Notes: generated by a model from the sequence alone, not told the origin. Shown: positions 20,836-30,305, numbered from the stretch's first letter. The stretch is 64,000 nt of DNA from Bacillota bacterium (GCA_023406895.1 JAEXTV010000031.1:1-64000); one strand, 5' to 3'. A program made the numbers and translations.

Positions 20836-21306
20836 ATGCCAAGACGTGGAGGCGCTCCTAAGCATGACGTTCTGCCCGATCCGATATACAGATCCAGCAT
20901 GCTCACCAAGCTGATCAATCAGGTGATGCTGGATGGCAAAAAAGGAACGGCGCAGAAAATTTGCTATGAAGCGTTTGATATCATCAAAGAAAAACTGGGC
21001 CTTGAACCTCTTGAAGTCTTCGAGAAGGCGATGGACAACATCATGCCTGTTCTTGAGGTTAAGGCAAGAAGAGTCGGCGGCGCCACCTATCAGGTGCCTA
21101 TCGAAGTGCGTCCTGACAGACGCCAGACGTTGGGTATCCGGTGGCTCGTGACCAATACAAGAAAAAGAAACGAACGTACCATGAAACAAAGACTGGCCGG
21201 TGAGATAATGGATGCCTATAACGGCACCGGCGGCAGCGTGAAGAAGCGTGAAGATACGCACAAGATGGCCGAGGCCAACAGGGCGTTTGCGCATTACAGG
21301 TGGTAG
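20836..21306 (+). CDS. rpsG: 30S ribosomal protein S7
   Basis: The 156-residue S7 nucleates assembly of the 30S head and binds the 3' major domain of 16S rRNA. PRRGGAPKHDVLPDP, KARRVGGATYQVPIEV and the C-terminal NRAFAHYRW are diagnostic. ATG follows TTAGGAGG. It lies between rpsL and fusA in the standard str order. Confidence 0.99.
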   Translation: MPRRGGAPKHDVLPDPIYRSSMLTKLINQVMLDGKKGTAQKICYEAFDIIKEKLGLEPLEVFEKAMDNIMPVLEVKARRVGGATYQVPIEVRPDRRQTLGIRWLVTNTRKRNERTMKQRLAGEIMDAYNGTGGSVKKREDTHKMAEANRAFAHYRW

Positions 21307-21329
21307 CATGAATTTAAAGGAGAGAAACA

Positions 21330-23390
21330 GTGCCCAGAAAATATCCGCTTGAGAAAACAAGAAATATAGGCATTATGGCGCATATTGACGCGGGCAAAAC
21401 CACCACGACTGAGCGTGTGCTGTTCTATACCGGGAAAACCTACAAGATTGGTGAAACACATGAAGGCGCGGCTGTGATGGACTGGATGGAGCAGGAGCAG
21501 GAACGCGGTATCACCATTACGTCTGCGGCAACCACCGCCGAGTGGCGCGGCCATCGGGTCAATATCATTGACACACCCGGCCACGTTGACTTTACGGTAG
21601 AGGTGGAACGCTCGCTGCGCGTGCTGGATGGCGCCGTGGCTGTGTTCTGTGCCAAGGGCGGCGTGGAGCCGCAGTCCGAAACCGTTTGGAGACAGGCGAC
21701 AAAGTACAACGTACCGCGTATTGCCTATGTCAATAAAATGGACATCATGGGCGCTGACTTTATGAATGTTGTCGATATGATGCGGGAAAGGCTCAAGGCC
21801 AACCCCGTGCCGATTCAGCTGCCTATTGGCAAGGAAGAGACCTTCAAGGGAATGGTCGACCTGATCAACATGGACGCGATCGTTTATATCGATGAGCTGG
21901 GAACCAAGTCTGAAAGAGTGCCGATTCCGGACGAATTGAAGGAGCTTGCGGAGGAATACCGCGTAAAGCTCATCGAATCCGTTGCGGAACACAATGACAA
22001 ACTGCTAGAGAAGTATTTCGAAGGCGAAGAGATAAACCATGACGAGTTGATTGCCGCCATACGTTCGGCGACAATCAATCTTGACATTGTTCCTGTCACA
22101 TGCGGCTCATCGTACCGCAACAAGGGTGTGCAGCCGCTGCTCGACTGCATTGTTGATTTCATGCCGTCTCCGCTCGACATTCCGCCGATCACCGGCAAGA
22201 ATGCCAAGGATGAGGATGAAGTCCGCAAAGCGGACGACAACGCGCCGTTTGCTGCGCTGGCCTTCAAGATCATGGCCGACCCGTTTGTGGGTAAGCTCGC
22301 TTTTATGCGGGTGTACTCCGGCACATTAAAAACGGGCAGCTACGTGTACAATTCCACGAAGGACAAACGTGAGAGAATCGGGCGTTTGCTTCAGATGCAC
22401 GCGAACTCGCGTGAGGAGATTGAGGAAGTGACGGCCGGCGATATCGCGGCGGCTGTGGGCTTCAAGGCGATCACCACAGGCGATACGCTTTGTGACGACA
22501 AACACCAGATCATCCTTGAAAAGATGGAGTTCCCCGAACCGGTTATTGAGGTGGCGATTGAACCCAAAACCAAGGCCGGCCAGGACAAGATGACGATGGC
22601 GCTGATGCGCCTCGCCGAAGAGGACCCCACCTTTAAAACGTATACCGACCAGGAAACCGGACAGACGATTATTGCGGGCATGGGTGAACTGCACCTTGAG
22701 ATCATCGTGGACCGCATGATGCGTGAGTATAAGGTGGAAGCCAAGGTTGGTAAACCGCAGGTGTCTTACCGCGAGACGATCCGCAAGGCTGTCACAGCCA
22801 CCGGGCTTTACAAGAAGCAGTCGGGCGGCAGAGGCCAATACGGCCATGCCGTGATTACGATCGAGCCGCTTGAGCCGGGTAGCGGATATGAATTCGTCGA
22901 TAAAATCGTCGGCGGCGTGGTCCCCAAGGAATACATACCCGCCGTGGATGCCGGTATTCAGGAAGCCGCGAAAAACGGCATACTGGCCGGTTTTGAGGTG
23001 ATGGACTTCAGAGCCTCTCTCGTCGACGGATCGTACCATGAAGTGGACTCGTCAGAAATTGCGTTCAAGATCGCGGGATCAATGGCATTTAAAGAGGCGA
23101 TGGCAAAGGCTTCTCCTGTACTTTTGGAGCCCATTATGGCTGTGGAAGTCAATGTTCCCGATGATTATCTCGGCGACATTATGGGCAACCTTAATTCAAG
23201 AAGAGGCCACATTGAAGGCACGGAGCTGCGGAGTGGTGTTCAGGTAATCCGTGCGGCGACACCGCTTTCCGAGATGTTTGGCTACGCGACCGATCTTCGG
23301 AGCCGGACGCAGGGCCGCGGCACATTTTCAATGCAGTTTTCGCACTACAGCGAAGTACCCAAGAGCATTGCGGAGAAAATTACAGGTTAG
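21330..23390 (+). CDS. fusA: Elongation factor G
   Basis: EF-G is the GTPase that drives ribosomal translocation and, with RRF, recycling. The 686-residue protein has AHIDAGKTTTTE (P-loop), RGITITSAATT (switch I), DTPGHVDF (G3) and NKMD (G4). Domain IV contains SGGRGQYGHAVI, as usual. It starts with GTG preceded by AAAGGAGAG, 23 bp after rpsG. No sign of the EF-G2 paralogue family. Confidence 0.99.
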   Translation: MPRKYPLEKTRNIGIMAHIDAGKTTTTERVLFYTGKTYKIGETHEGAAVMDWMEQEQERGITITSAATTAEWRGHRVNIIDTPGHVDFTVEVERSLRVLDGAVAVFCAKGGVEPQSETVWRQATKYNVPRIAYVNKMDIMGADFMNVVDMMRERLKANPVPIQLPIGKEETFKGMVDLINMDAIVYIDELGTKSERVPIPDELKELAEEYRVKLIESVAEHNDKLLEKYFEGEEINHDELIAAIRSATINLDIVPVTCGSSYRNKGVQPLLDCIVDFMPSPLDIPPITGKNAKDEDEVRKADDNAPFAALAFKIMADPFVGKLAFMRVYSGTLKTGSYVYNSTKDKRERIGRLLQMHANSREEIEEVTAGDIAAAVGFKAITTGDTLCDDKHQIILEKMEFPEPVIEVAIEPKTKAGQDKMTMALMRLAEEDPTFKTYTDQETGQTIIAGMGELHLEIIVDRMMREYKVEAKVGKPQVSYRETIRKAVTATGLYKKQSGGRGQYGHAVITIEPLEPGSGYEFVDKIVGGVVPKEYIPAVDAGIQEAAKNGILAGFEVMDFRASLVDGSYHEVDSSEIAFKIAGSMAFKEAMAKASPVLLEPIMAVEVNVPDDYLGDIMGNLNSRRGHIEGTELRSGVQVIRAATPLSEMFGYATDLRSRTQGRGTFSMQFSHYSEVPKSIAEKITG

Positions 23391-23404
23391 CTCCACAAGA
23401 TATG

Positions 23405-23445
23405 AAACGGACGAGCATCGTGAACAACAATTAAGTGGTCCGTTT
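23405..23445 (+). other. Intercistronic hairpin between fusA and tuf
   Basis: AAACGGAC (23405-23412) pairs with GTCCGTTT (23438-23445) across a 25-base loop. No U-run follows, so it is more likely a processing or stability element than a terminator. Confidence 0.4.
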
Positions 23446-23492
23446 ATAAACCAAATATGATTGAAACCAAGAATGATTAGGAGGAGAAATCA

Positions 23493-24704
23493 ATGGCAAA
23501 AGCTAAGTTTGAAAGAAACAAACCCCATGTTAACATCGGCACGATCGGTCACGTTGACCACGGCAAAACGACATTAACAGCGGCAATCACCATGGCTCTC
23601 GCACAGGATGGCCATGCGGCAGTGATGAAGTATGACGAAATCGACAAAGCTCCTGAAGAAAAAGAGAGAGGCATCACGATCAACACAGCTCACGTTGAGT
23701 ACGAGACGGACGCCCGTCACTATGCACACGTGGACTGCCCGGGCCATGCTGACTATGTGAAGAACATGATCACCGGCGCGGCTCAGATGGACGGCGCGAT
23801 CCTTGTTGTGTCGGCTGCTGACGGCCCGATGCCTCAGACCCGCGAGCACATCCTGCTTGCCCGTCAGGTTAACGTGCCTTACATTGTTGTCTGCCTGAAC
23901 AAAGTTGACCAGGTTGACGACGAAGAACTTTTGGAACTGGTTGAAATGGAAGTCAGAGACCTGCTGTCTTCTTACGAATTCCCGGGCGATGATATTCCGG
24001 TTATCAAGGGCAGCGCGCTTCAGGCGATGAATGCGCTGATCGAAGGCAAGAAGGCCAGAGAATCTGCTGAGTGCAAGTTCATCTTCGATCTGATGGATGC
24101 GGTTGACAGCTACATTCCGACTCCGGAACGTGCGGTTGACAAACCGTTCCTGATGCCTGTTGAAGACGTGTTCTCCATCACCGGCCGCGGCACAGTGGCC
24201 ACGGGCAGAGTGGAGAGAGGTACCGTTAAGGTTCAGGATTCCGTCGAAATCGTCGGCATGACCGAGAAGACAAGAGACGTTGTCGTCACAGGCGTTGAGA
24301 TGTTCAGAAAACTTCTTGACCAGGCGATGGCCGGTGACAACGTGGGTCTGCTTCTCCGCGGTGTGCAGAGAAACGAAATCGAGCGCGGTCAGGTTCTTGC
24401 GAAGAAGGGCACAATCAAACCCCACACCCACTACATGGGTCAGGTTTACGTGCTGAAGAAGGAAGAAGGCGGCCGTCATACACCGTTCTTCGATGGTTAC
24501 CGTCCGCAGTTCTACTTCAGAACAACCGACGTGACGGGCAGCATCAAACTGCCGGAAGGCACAGAGATGGTTATGCCTGGCGACAACATCACGATGGAGA
24601 TCAAGCTCATCACCCCGATCGCTATCGAAGAAGGCCTCCGTTTTGCTATCCGTGAAGGCGGCAGAACAGTGGGTTCCGGCGTCGTTGTCAGCGTTATCGA
24701 GTAA
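23493..24704 (+). CDS. tuf: Elongation factor Tu
   Basis: EF-Tu delivers aminoacyl-tRNA to the ribosomal A site. The 403-residue protein has GHVDHGKTTLT (P-loop), RGITINTAHVEY, DCPGHADYVKNM, NKVD and the C-terminal barrel ending GGRTVGSGVVVSVIE. ATG follows AGGAGGAG. It closes the str operon and is followed by a strong terminator. Confidence 0.99.
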   Translation: MAKAKFERNKPHVNIGTIGHVDHGKTTLTAAITMALAQDGHAAVMKYDEIDKAPEEKERGITINTAHVEYETDARHYAHVDCPGHADYVKNMITGAAQMDGAILVVSAADGPMPQTREHILLARQVNVPYIVVCLNKVDQVDDEELLELVEMEVRDLLSSYEFPGDDIPVIKGSALQAMNALIEGKKARESAECKFIFDLMDAVDSYIPTPERAVDKPFLMPVEDVFSITGRGTVATGRVERGTVKVQDSVEIVGMTEKTRDVVVTGVEMFRKLLDQAMAGDNVGLLLRGVQRNEIERGQVLAKKGTIKPHTHYMGQVYVLKKEEGGRHTPFFDGYRPQFYFRTTDVTGSIKLPEGTEMVMPGDNITMEIKLITPIAIEEGLRFAIREGGRTVGSGVVVSVIE

Positions 24705-24724
24705 TACACATAAAACGCACATTG

Positions 24725-24761
24725 AAAACCGGCATTGCCAATCGGCAGCGCCGGTTTTTTG
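24725..24761 (+). terminator. Terminator of the str operon
   Basis: AAAACCGGC and GCCGGTTTT form the stem, with internal GCC/GGC pairing, followed by TT and a T-rich run. Confidence 0.9.
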
Positions 24762-24764
24762 TTG

Positions 24765-25224
24765 TTTGTTCGTATTATATTAAGAAGGTGCCAAAGAATC
24801 TGCGATTAATCCTGTGTATATGATGGTCTGCATTCCATCGCCACACACAGATGCCGTACAATTACATATGAACAAAGGGGAATGCAACCGAATGAAGGCT
24901 GCAATGCTCTGCACGTTTGGAGTGGAAGGGTCAAGACTCTTCCCTACGGCATGGCAGGCAATGCAGGAGGTCTCGACCGCTCCGAGCATATTGAGCAAGC
25001 AGATACTTATTGTCATACGGCGCGTCAGGGAAGCCGCGTCCTACAGAGACATATGCGCTATTAAGAGGACGGGCGTCCGCTGGATGCCTCTACGACATCT
25101 AACACGGACTTCGACATCAACCGATATCATATGTCAAAGTACCTGAAATGGTGCGCGTCCAAAAGAATGTTTGATTCTCCTCCGCCATATACATATACGG
25201 CAGTATGTGAAGGAGGCGACCAAT
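24765..25224. other. Gene-free region before spoIVFA
   Basis: About 460 bp without a supportable gene. Short open frames here lack family similarity that I recognise. Positions 24880-25110 have a GC-rich, patchy character unlike the flanks and may be a decayed gene or repeat. An 18-bp imperfect palindrome (GCCATATA...TATACGGC, 25184-25201) lies just before the spoIVFA ribosome binding site. I see no clear vegetative promoter; a mother-cell sigma factor promoter would be expected. Confidence 0.4.
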
Positions 25225-25941
25225 ATGGAAAAGCGGGATTTGCCTAAGCTTGAAATAGACGGATTTGTGACGAGGCAGTATGAAAAACCGTCATGGAAAA
25301 AGAAGGCGTCAGATTTTGTGCACGGCATCAAGCCGGCTAAAAAAACATCAAATGAAAACGATGTGGACATTGCATACAAACGGCTGCTTGCCAAAACTGG
25401 TGTGTGCGCGGCGGTGGCCGTGACAATACTTGTGATCAGCAGCCTTAGTACGCCGGCATCCGCCGAGGTGAATCGTGCGGTGGATTATGTGGTGAACCAC
25501 GAGTTCGATGTGGATGAGGATATCGGACGGCTTAAATTTGTGGAGGCACTGGATGAAACCGAAAGCGTTTTCAGCGCCATGCCGGAAGGGTCTATCGTTT
25601 ATCCGGCTGACGGTGAGGTGGAGACAGCCTTCGGTGAAGGCGGGTCAACCGGCGTGAAAATGAGTGCTCAGTCACCTGATATCATGAGCATCGCAAAGGG
25701 AACGGTCACGGAAATCGGAGAGGCAGGCGGTGAAGAAACCGTGACAGTGATGCTCGATTCGGGAGAGATGATCGTTTACCACAACCTCACGGCTTGTGTT
25801 AAGGTGGATGATATTGTGATGCCGGGGCAGGTGATCGGCCAGACTGAGGAAGGATATCTTTATATCGAAATGAAAAAAGGCGATTCTTTTATAGACCCGA
25901 TTGCCTATATCAACGGGCATGCAGGCGCAGCGCTGCAATAG
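25225..25941 (+). CDS. spoIVFA: SpoIVFA-like M23/LytM-fold sporulation protein
   Basis: The 238-residue protein has a basic cytoplasmic N-terminus, one membrane segment (AVAVTILVISSLSTPASA, about residues 60-78) and a C-terminal M23-like beta domain (GEVETAFGEGG, LDSGEMIVYHNL, GYLYIEMKKGDSFIDP). The zinc ligands of active M23 peptidases are not all present, so it is probably a scaffold. Adjacency to spoIVFB, 6 bp downstream, supports SpoIVFA, which holds and inhibits the SpoIVFB protease in the outer forespore membrane. ATG is preceded by AGGAGG. Confidence 0.78.
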   Translation: MEKRDLPKLEIDGFVTRQYEKPSWKKKASDFVHGIKPAKKTSNENDVDIAYKRLLAKTGVCAAVAVTILVISSLSTPASAEVNRAVDYVVNHEFDVDEDIGRLKFVEALDETESVFSAMPEGSIVYPADGEVETAFGEGGSTGVKMSAQSPDIMSIAKGTVTEIGEAGGEETVTVMLDSGEMIVYHNLTACVKVDDIVMPGQVIGQTEEGYLYIEMKKGDSFIDPIAYINGHAGAALQ

Positions 25942-25947
25942 AGAAGA

Positions 25948-26835
25948 ATGAAATCACTGCGTTTATTTGGCGGCAGGCTTAAAATTAATCTGCTGATGTT
26001 CCCCGCCGTCGCGGTGCTGTTCTTCATCGGCATGGGAGATATTGTGTTTTACTATATCCCCACTGTGCTGATTCACGAATGGGCGCATGTGATATTCGCG
26101 ACGGCGCTCGGCATGACAGTGAACGAGATGGAGCTGTTTCCGTTCGGCTGCGCGGCCAAGCTGCAATGCTTTGCGGTATCGCGTGCCAAGGAGATTGTGG
26201 TGGCAGCCGCAGGCCCGGCTGCGAACATGCTTGCCGCATGCGCGGTTTTTTTTATCGACAAATACGCCACACCGATTGCCATTGCCGATAAGCTGATCGC
26301 GTCGAACCTTGCCCTCGCCGCCGTCAACCTGCTGCCGGCTTTGCCGCTGGATGGCGGGCGTATTGTGCGTGCCCTGTTTGCATCGTTTATGGGCTACAAA
26401 CGTGCAACGCGCCTGATGGCTGTGGCGGGTATTTTTTTTGCGGCGGTGCTGCTCGGAGTGGGGGTGTGGGCTCTGTTCCGCGAAACGGTGAACCCGAGCT
26501 TTTTTATCATGGGCTTCTTTTTATGCGTCGCCGCCGTGAAGGAACTCAAGAGCGCACCATACACGCTGATACGCGATTTTACAGGCAAGCGCGAGGCGTT
26601 TGACAAACGCAAGACACTCAGCGTCAACCGTTTTGCCGCCATGCAGACAGAGACGCTCCGCGAGATTATGCGAGAATTTGAAGCAGGCAAATACAACATA
26701 GTGACCGTACTTGATAAAGAACTCGGTGTGCTCGGAGAGCTTGATGAAAGGCAGATTCTTTCGGGCATGATGGAGAAAGGCACACAGGTGACGCTCGGCA
26801 GCATCTACAGGCTGAAAAAAAGTGAGACGGGTTGA
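25948..26835 (+). CDS. spoIVFB: SpoIVFB-type site-2 (M50) intramembrane protease
   Basis: The 295-residue polytopic protein has the M50 zinc motif HEWAH at residues 43-47 and LPLDGGRIV with the third ligand Asp at about 135, positions very close to those of Bacillus SpoIVFB. In that system it cleaves pro-sigma-K in the mother cell during sporulation. The C-terminal 70 residues (after the membrane part) contain a CBS-like segment (TLREIMREFEAGKYNIVTVL), which in SpoIVFB binds ATP. No sigK gene is in the window. It forms an operon with spoIVFA. Confidence 0.9.
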   Translation: MKSLRLFGGRLKINLLMFPAVAVLFFIGMGDIVFYYIPTVLIHEWAHVIFATALGMTVNEMELFPFGCAAKLQCFAVSRAKEIVVAAAGPAANMLAACAVFFIDKYATPIAIADKLIASNLALAAVNLLPALPLDGGRIVRALFASFMGYKRATRLMAVAGIFFAAVLLGVGVWALFRETVNPSFFIMGFFLCVAAVKELKSAPYTLIRDFTGKREAFDKRKTLSVNRFAAMQTETLREIMREFEAGKYNIVTVLDKELGVLGELDERQILSGMMEKGTQVTLGSIYRLKKSETG

Positions 26836-26839
26836 AACA

Positions 26840-26868
26840 TTGTCAGCTAAACGTTTCTATGCTAGAAT
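26840..26868 (+). promoter_or_regulatory. Promoter of the MBL hydrolase gene
   Basis: TTGTCA (26840-26845), a 17-bp spacer and TAGAAT (26863-26868) with the extended TG one base upstream. Confidence 0.6.
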
Positions 26869-26880
26869 AAACGCAATGGG

Positions 26881-27591
26881 GTGAGAAAATTGCGTATCTA
26901 CTATCTGCATCACAGCAGCGTTTGCGTGATGCATGAAAAAACGCTGCTGGTGTTCGATTATTATCAGCATAAGCGGGACAAACATATTGAAGACGGGCAT
27001 ATTAACAGCGAAGATCTCGAGGTGTTTGATCGCGTTTATGTGTTTGCGTCGCATTCGCACGACGATCACTTTAACCCATGCATATTCGACTGGGCATCGC
27101 CGAAGGTGACGTATATCCTTGACAGCACGATAAAAGCAGCGCCGGAAGGGACGGTGGTTTTGAAGCCTGGAGAAACCTACAGTGACGATATGGTATATGT
27201 GCGAGAGTTCGGTTCCACTGACTGTGGCGGCAGCTTTTATGTGAACATCGAAGGGACAAGCTTGTTTCACGCGGGAGACCTGAACGACTGGCACTGGAAG
27301 GATGAGGGCAATGCTCGATACTCGCGCGTGATGACAAAAATGTTTGACCGCGAGTTGGCTTATTTGAAAAAGCATGTGGCACATATCGATTATGCGTTCT
27401 TTCCCGTCGATAAGCGCATGGGCAGCGATTATGACGCAGGGGTGAGAAAATTTATTGAAATCATGAAACCCGGTGTGCTGATACCGATTCACTTTATGAG
27501 CTTTTCGGATACCGCTGAATTCAGCAAAACAGCGGCGGTTAGCTCTACGAAGGTGCTCGGTGTGACGCATAACGGAGAAAGGCTGGTATAA
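26881..27591 (+). CDS. MBL-fold metallohydrolase, UlaG-like superfamily
   Basis: The 236-residue protein begins LRIYYLHHSSVCVMHEKTLLVFDYY, with a metal motif SHSHDDHF around residue 61 (His, His, Asp, His) and further ligands in FHAGDLNDWHW and IPIHFM. This is the beta-lactamase-like L-ascorbate lactonase/UlaG branch; members have varied substrates, so none is assigned. The start is GTG 26881 or TTG 26890. A VOC-fold protein follows 3 bp after the stop, suggesting a two-gene operon. Confidence 0.8.
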   Translation: MRKLRIYYLHHSSVCVMHEKTLLVFDYYQHKRDKHIEDGHINSEDLEVFDRVYVFASHSHDDHFNPCIFDWASPKVTYILDSTIKAAPEGTVVLKPGETYSDDMVYVREFGSTDCGGSFYVNIEGTSLFHAGDLNDWHWKDEGNARYSRVMTKMFDRELAYLKKHVAHIDYAFFPVDKRMGSDYDAGVRKFIEIMKPGVLIPIHFMSFSDTAEFSKTAAVSSTKVLGVTHNGERLV

Positions 27592-27594
27592 GGA

Positions 27595-27963
27595 ATGACA
27601 TTTACAATTGAACACGCGAATATCAATGTCAAGGATATTGATGTTAGCATTCGGTTTTACGGTGAGGCGCTTGGCCTCAAAGAGGTGCGCCGAATTACAG
27701 CGGAAGACGGCGCGTTTGTGATCGTATTCTTAAACGACGGTCAGACGGACTTTTGTATGGAGTTGACGTGGCTGCGGGATAAAGAGGGCCCGTATAATCT
27801 CGGTGACAATGAGAGCCATATCTGCTTTGCGGCGGACGACTTCGACGCGGCGTATGCGCATCACAAAAACATGGGCATCATATGCTATGAAAACGTCGAC
27901 ATGGGTGTCTACTTCATCTGTGATCCCGACGGCTACTGGCAGGAGATCAAGAAACGCGGATAA
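27595..27963 (+). CDS. VOC/glyoxalase-family protein
   Basis: The 122-residue protein has the paired beta-alpha-beta-beta-beta modules of the vicinal-oxygen-chelate fold: IEHANINVKDIDVSIRFYGE at the N-terminus with a His ligand, FCMELTWL, SHICFAADDFDAAY and the C-terminal DPDGYWQEIKKRG with a Glu ligand. This resembles glyoxalase I-type enzymes; lactoylglutathione lyase is a common automatic label. A true methylglyoxal role would pair with mgsA elsewhere in the window, but that is speculative. It is coupled to the MBL gene upstream. Confidence 0.82.
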   Translation: MTFTIEHANINVKDIDVSIRFYGEALGLKEVRRITAEDGAFVIVFLNDGQTDFCMELTWLRDKEGPYNLGDNESHICFAADDFDAAYAHHKNMGIICYENVDMGVYFICDPDGYWQEIKKRG

Positions 27964-28403
27964 GCACGGTCAACGGCATGACCTTGTAGGTTTGCTAAAC
28001 ATATTGGACTTTATTGCGGTCTGTTCGGTTGGTGATTGCCAACCGAGCAGACGCATAGAGATCTTGTTTGAACGGTATCGATAGACTTCAAACTCATGCG
28101 TAAAGTCGGTTGCCTTTGCGGAGAACGCATCTGACCTTACGAAGACTGTAATCAGCCATTCCTTTATGTCCGGGCATGTACGAAAATCAATATGTGCGAA
28201 TGCCTGGCTTGAGTGCCTAGCTTAAACAATGCAGGCAGATCACGCTTAACAGCTTAACATCAATTCTTAAATATAATCTCGTTATCAGTATCGGAATTAA
28301 CAATACCCCGCGAACCGGCTTGCCGCATCTTATATTTCCAAGGCTCAGCGTCCAAAAAGCTTTGCGGGGTTACATTGTCCTGCAATAAGCACAATAATCG
28401 GCA
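27964..28403. other. Gene-free region before the radical SAM operon
   Basis: Contains a 14-bp hairpin at 28019-28052. On the minus strand about 28260-28390 reads as a plausible peptide end (TPQSFLDAEPWKYKMRQAGS) with no clear start, perhaps a gene remnant. Nothing else was recognised. Confidence 0.4.
28019..28052. repeat. 14-bp inverted repeat
   Basis: GTCTGTTCGGTTGG and CCAACCGAGCAGAC pair with a single T-G wobble across a 6-base loop. No U-run follows on either strand. It lies 55 bp after the VOC gene stop and may end that transcript or be a mobile-element remnant. Confidence 0.6.
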
Positions 28404-28432
28404 TTGCCTGTATTTGCAAAACCATGTATAAT
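28404..28432 (+). promoter_or_regulatory. Promoter of the radical SAM-RNase G operon
   Basis: TTGCCT (28404-28409), a 17-bp spacer and TATAAT (28427-28432), ending 37 bp before the ATG. Confidence 0.65.
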
Positions 28433-28469
28433 GACGTAAGGTGAGAATAGACGACGATAAGGACACTAC

Positions 28470-30305
28470 ATGATCGATACGAAGAAGCTTGAAAGACTGC
28501 TGCCCACTGTCGGCAAGCCGGCCCGCTATACGGGCGGTGAGCTCGGCCAGGCAGCGAAGAAGATAACCAACACGACGGTGCGCTTTGCTTTTTGTTTTCC
28601 GGATGTGTATGAGGTGGGGATGTCGCACCTTGGAACCAGCATACTTTATCATCTGGCCAACAGGTTGGATAACGTTTATGCGGAGCGGTGCTTTGCGCCC
28701 TGGCCCGATATGGAATCGGCTTTGAGGCAGGCAGAGCTGCCGCTTTATTCGCTTGAGACAAAAACTGCGCTTTGCGATTTTGACATTATTGGATTCAGCC
28801 TTGGCTATGAAATGTGCTTTACCAATATGCTGACCATGCTCGATCTCGGGCGCGTCTCTTTATATTCAAAAACAAGAACGGATGCTGACCCGATTGTGAT
28901 TGCGGGTGGAGGGTGTGTTTACAACCCCGAGCCGGTCGCCGATTTCATCGATCTGTTCGTGGTGGGCGAGGGTGAAGAAGTGCTTGCCGAGCTTATCGAT
29001 TTATACAGCGAGTGCAAAAGAGTAAGCACGGGGCGGAACGAATTTTTAAAAAAAGCGGCACACATAGAGGGCATTTATGTGCCGTCGTTCTATAACGTCA
29101 CATATAACGAAAACGGGAAGATTAAAAACATATCCGCCGAAGAAGGCGCGCCGTTTCCGGTGAAAAAGAGGATATTAAGAGATTTTGATTCGGGGTATTA
29201 TCCCGAAAATCCCATTGTACCGTATCTTGGCGTGATACACGACCGAGTGACGGTTGAGGTGATGCGCGGCTGTACGCGCGGTTGCCGGTTTTGTCAGGCG
29301 GGGTTTGTTTACCGCCCTGTGCGAGAGCGCAGCGCGGATACACTGATACGGCAAGCCAAAGCCTGCATTGAAAAAACAGGCCACGAAGAGGTATCGCTCT
29401 GTTCGCTGTCCACCGGCGATTATTCGCAGGTGGCTCGTCTCGTTTGTGTGTTGTCGGATGAGCTTGCGGGCACGGGTGTATCGCTCGCCGTGCCATCGCT
29501 GCGCATTGATTCGTACGAGGGAGAATACGCGCAAAAGCTTAAAGAAGTGCGCAACACGGGGCTCACATTCGCGCCCGAAGCAGGCACCCAAAGGCTGCGC
29601 GATGTGATCAACAAGAATATAACCGAGAATGATATCCTTTCAGCGGTGAAGGAAGCGTTCGAATCGGGCACCAACGGCGTCAAGCTGTATTTTATGATGG
29701 GCCTGCCCGGCGAGACAATGGAGGATGTGCTTGGCATTGCGGAGCTGGCTGCGCGTATTCGGGACATCTATTATACAGTGCCCAAGGAGCGTCGCGCAGG
29801 TGGCTTCAAGCTGACGGTGAGCGTATCGTGCTTTGTCCCGAAACCGCACACACCGTTTCAGTGGGCGGCACAGGACGAGATTGCCGTTTTTGAGGATAAG
29901 CAGCGTCGCTTGAGAGATGCGCTGCGAAGCGTCAAGGGCGTGAAATTCAACTGGCATGATGCGAGGCTCAGTATGCTCGAAGCGGTGTTCTCTCGCGGCG
30001 ACAGGCGGCTCTCAGCCGTTCTTGTGAACGCTTACAGCGCGGGATGCCGGTTTGACAGCTGGAAAGAGCTTTTTGACTTTGATAAATGGATGGCGGCGTT
30101 TGAGCAGGCCGGGGTTGACCCCGCATTCTATGCGGCGCGCGTGCGCGGCAGGGATGAAGTGCTGCCGTGGGAAATGATCGATACAGGGCTTAATAAGGCG
30201 TATCTTTGGCAAGAATATGAGCGCGCGCAGTCCGCGGCGACCACGCCGGACTGCCGACAGGGCTGTACGGCCTGCGGCCTCAAGGAAGCGGGGTTGTGCG
30301 AATGA
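28470..30305 (+). CDS. TIGR03960-family B12-binding-domain radical SAM protein
   Basis: The 611-residue protein has an N-terminal B12-binding-like domain (about residues 20-200; FCFPDVYEVGMSHLG), then a radical SAM domain with CTRGCRFCQ giving cluster cysteines C268, C272 and C275. A C-terminal cysteine group (CRQGCTACGLKEAGLC) ends the protein. It matches the uncharacterised family TIGR03960, typically next to a DUF2344 protein and RNase G/E, as here. The substrate is not known; an RNA or ribosomal protein modification is often suspected. The start is ATG 28470. Its stop overlaps the next gene's ATG. Confidence 0.87.
   Translation: MIDTKKLERLLPTVGKPARYTGGELGQAAKKITNTTVRFAFCFPDVYEVGMSHLGTSILYHLANRLDNVYAERCFAPWPDMESALRQAELPLYSLETKTALCDFDIIGFSLGYEMCFTNMLTMLDLGRVSLYSKTRTDADPIVIAGGGCVYNPEPVADFIDLFVVGEGEEVLAELIDLYSECKRVSTGRNEFLKKAAHIEGIYVPSFYNVTYNENGKIKNISAEEGAPFPVKKRILRDFDSGYYPENPIVPYLGVIHDRVTVEVMRGCTRGCRFCQAGFVYRPVRERSADTLIRQAKACIEKTGHEEVSLCSLSTGDYSQVARLVCVLSDELAGTGVSLAVPSLRIDSYEGEYAQKLKEVRNTGLTFAPEAGTQRLRDVINKNITENDILSAVKEAFESGTNGVKLYFMMGLPGETMEDVLGIAELAARIRDIYYTVPKERRAGGFKLTVSVSCFVPKPHTPFQWAAQDEIAVFEDKQRRLRDALRSVKGVKFNWHDARLSMLEAVFSRGDRRLSAVLVNAYSAGCRFDSWKELFDFDKWMAAFEQAGVDPAFYAARVRGRDEVLPWEMIDTGLNKAYLWQEYERAQSAATTPDCRQGCTACGLKEAGLCE

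Noticed and set aside
24814..25146. Possible 110-residue gene before spoIVFA
   Set aside because: No ribosome binding site, no recognisable domain, and low-quality composition.
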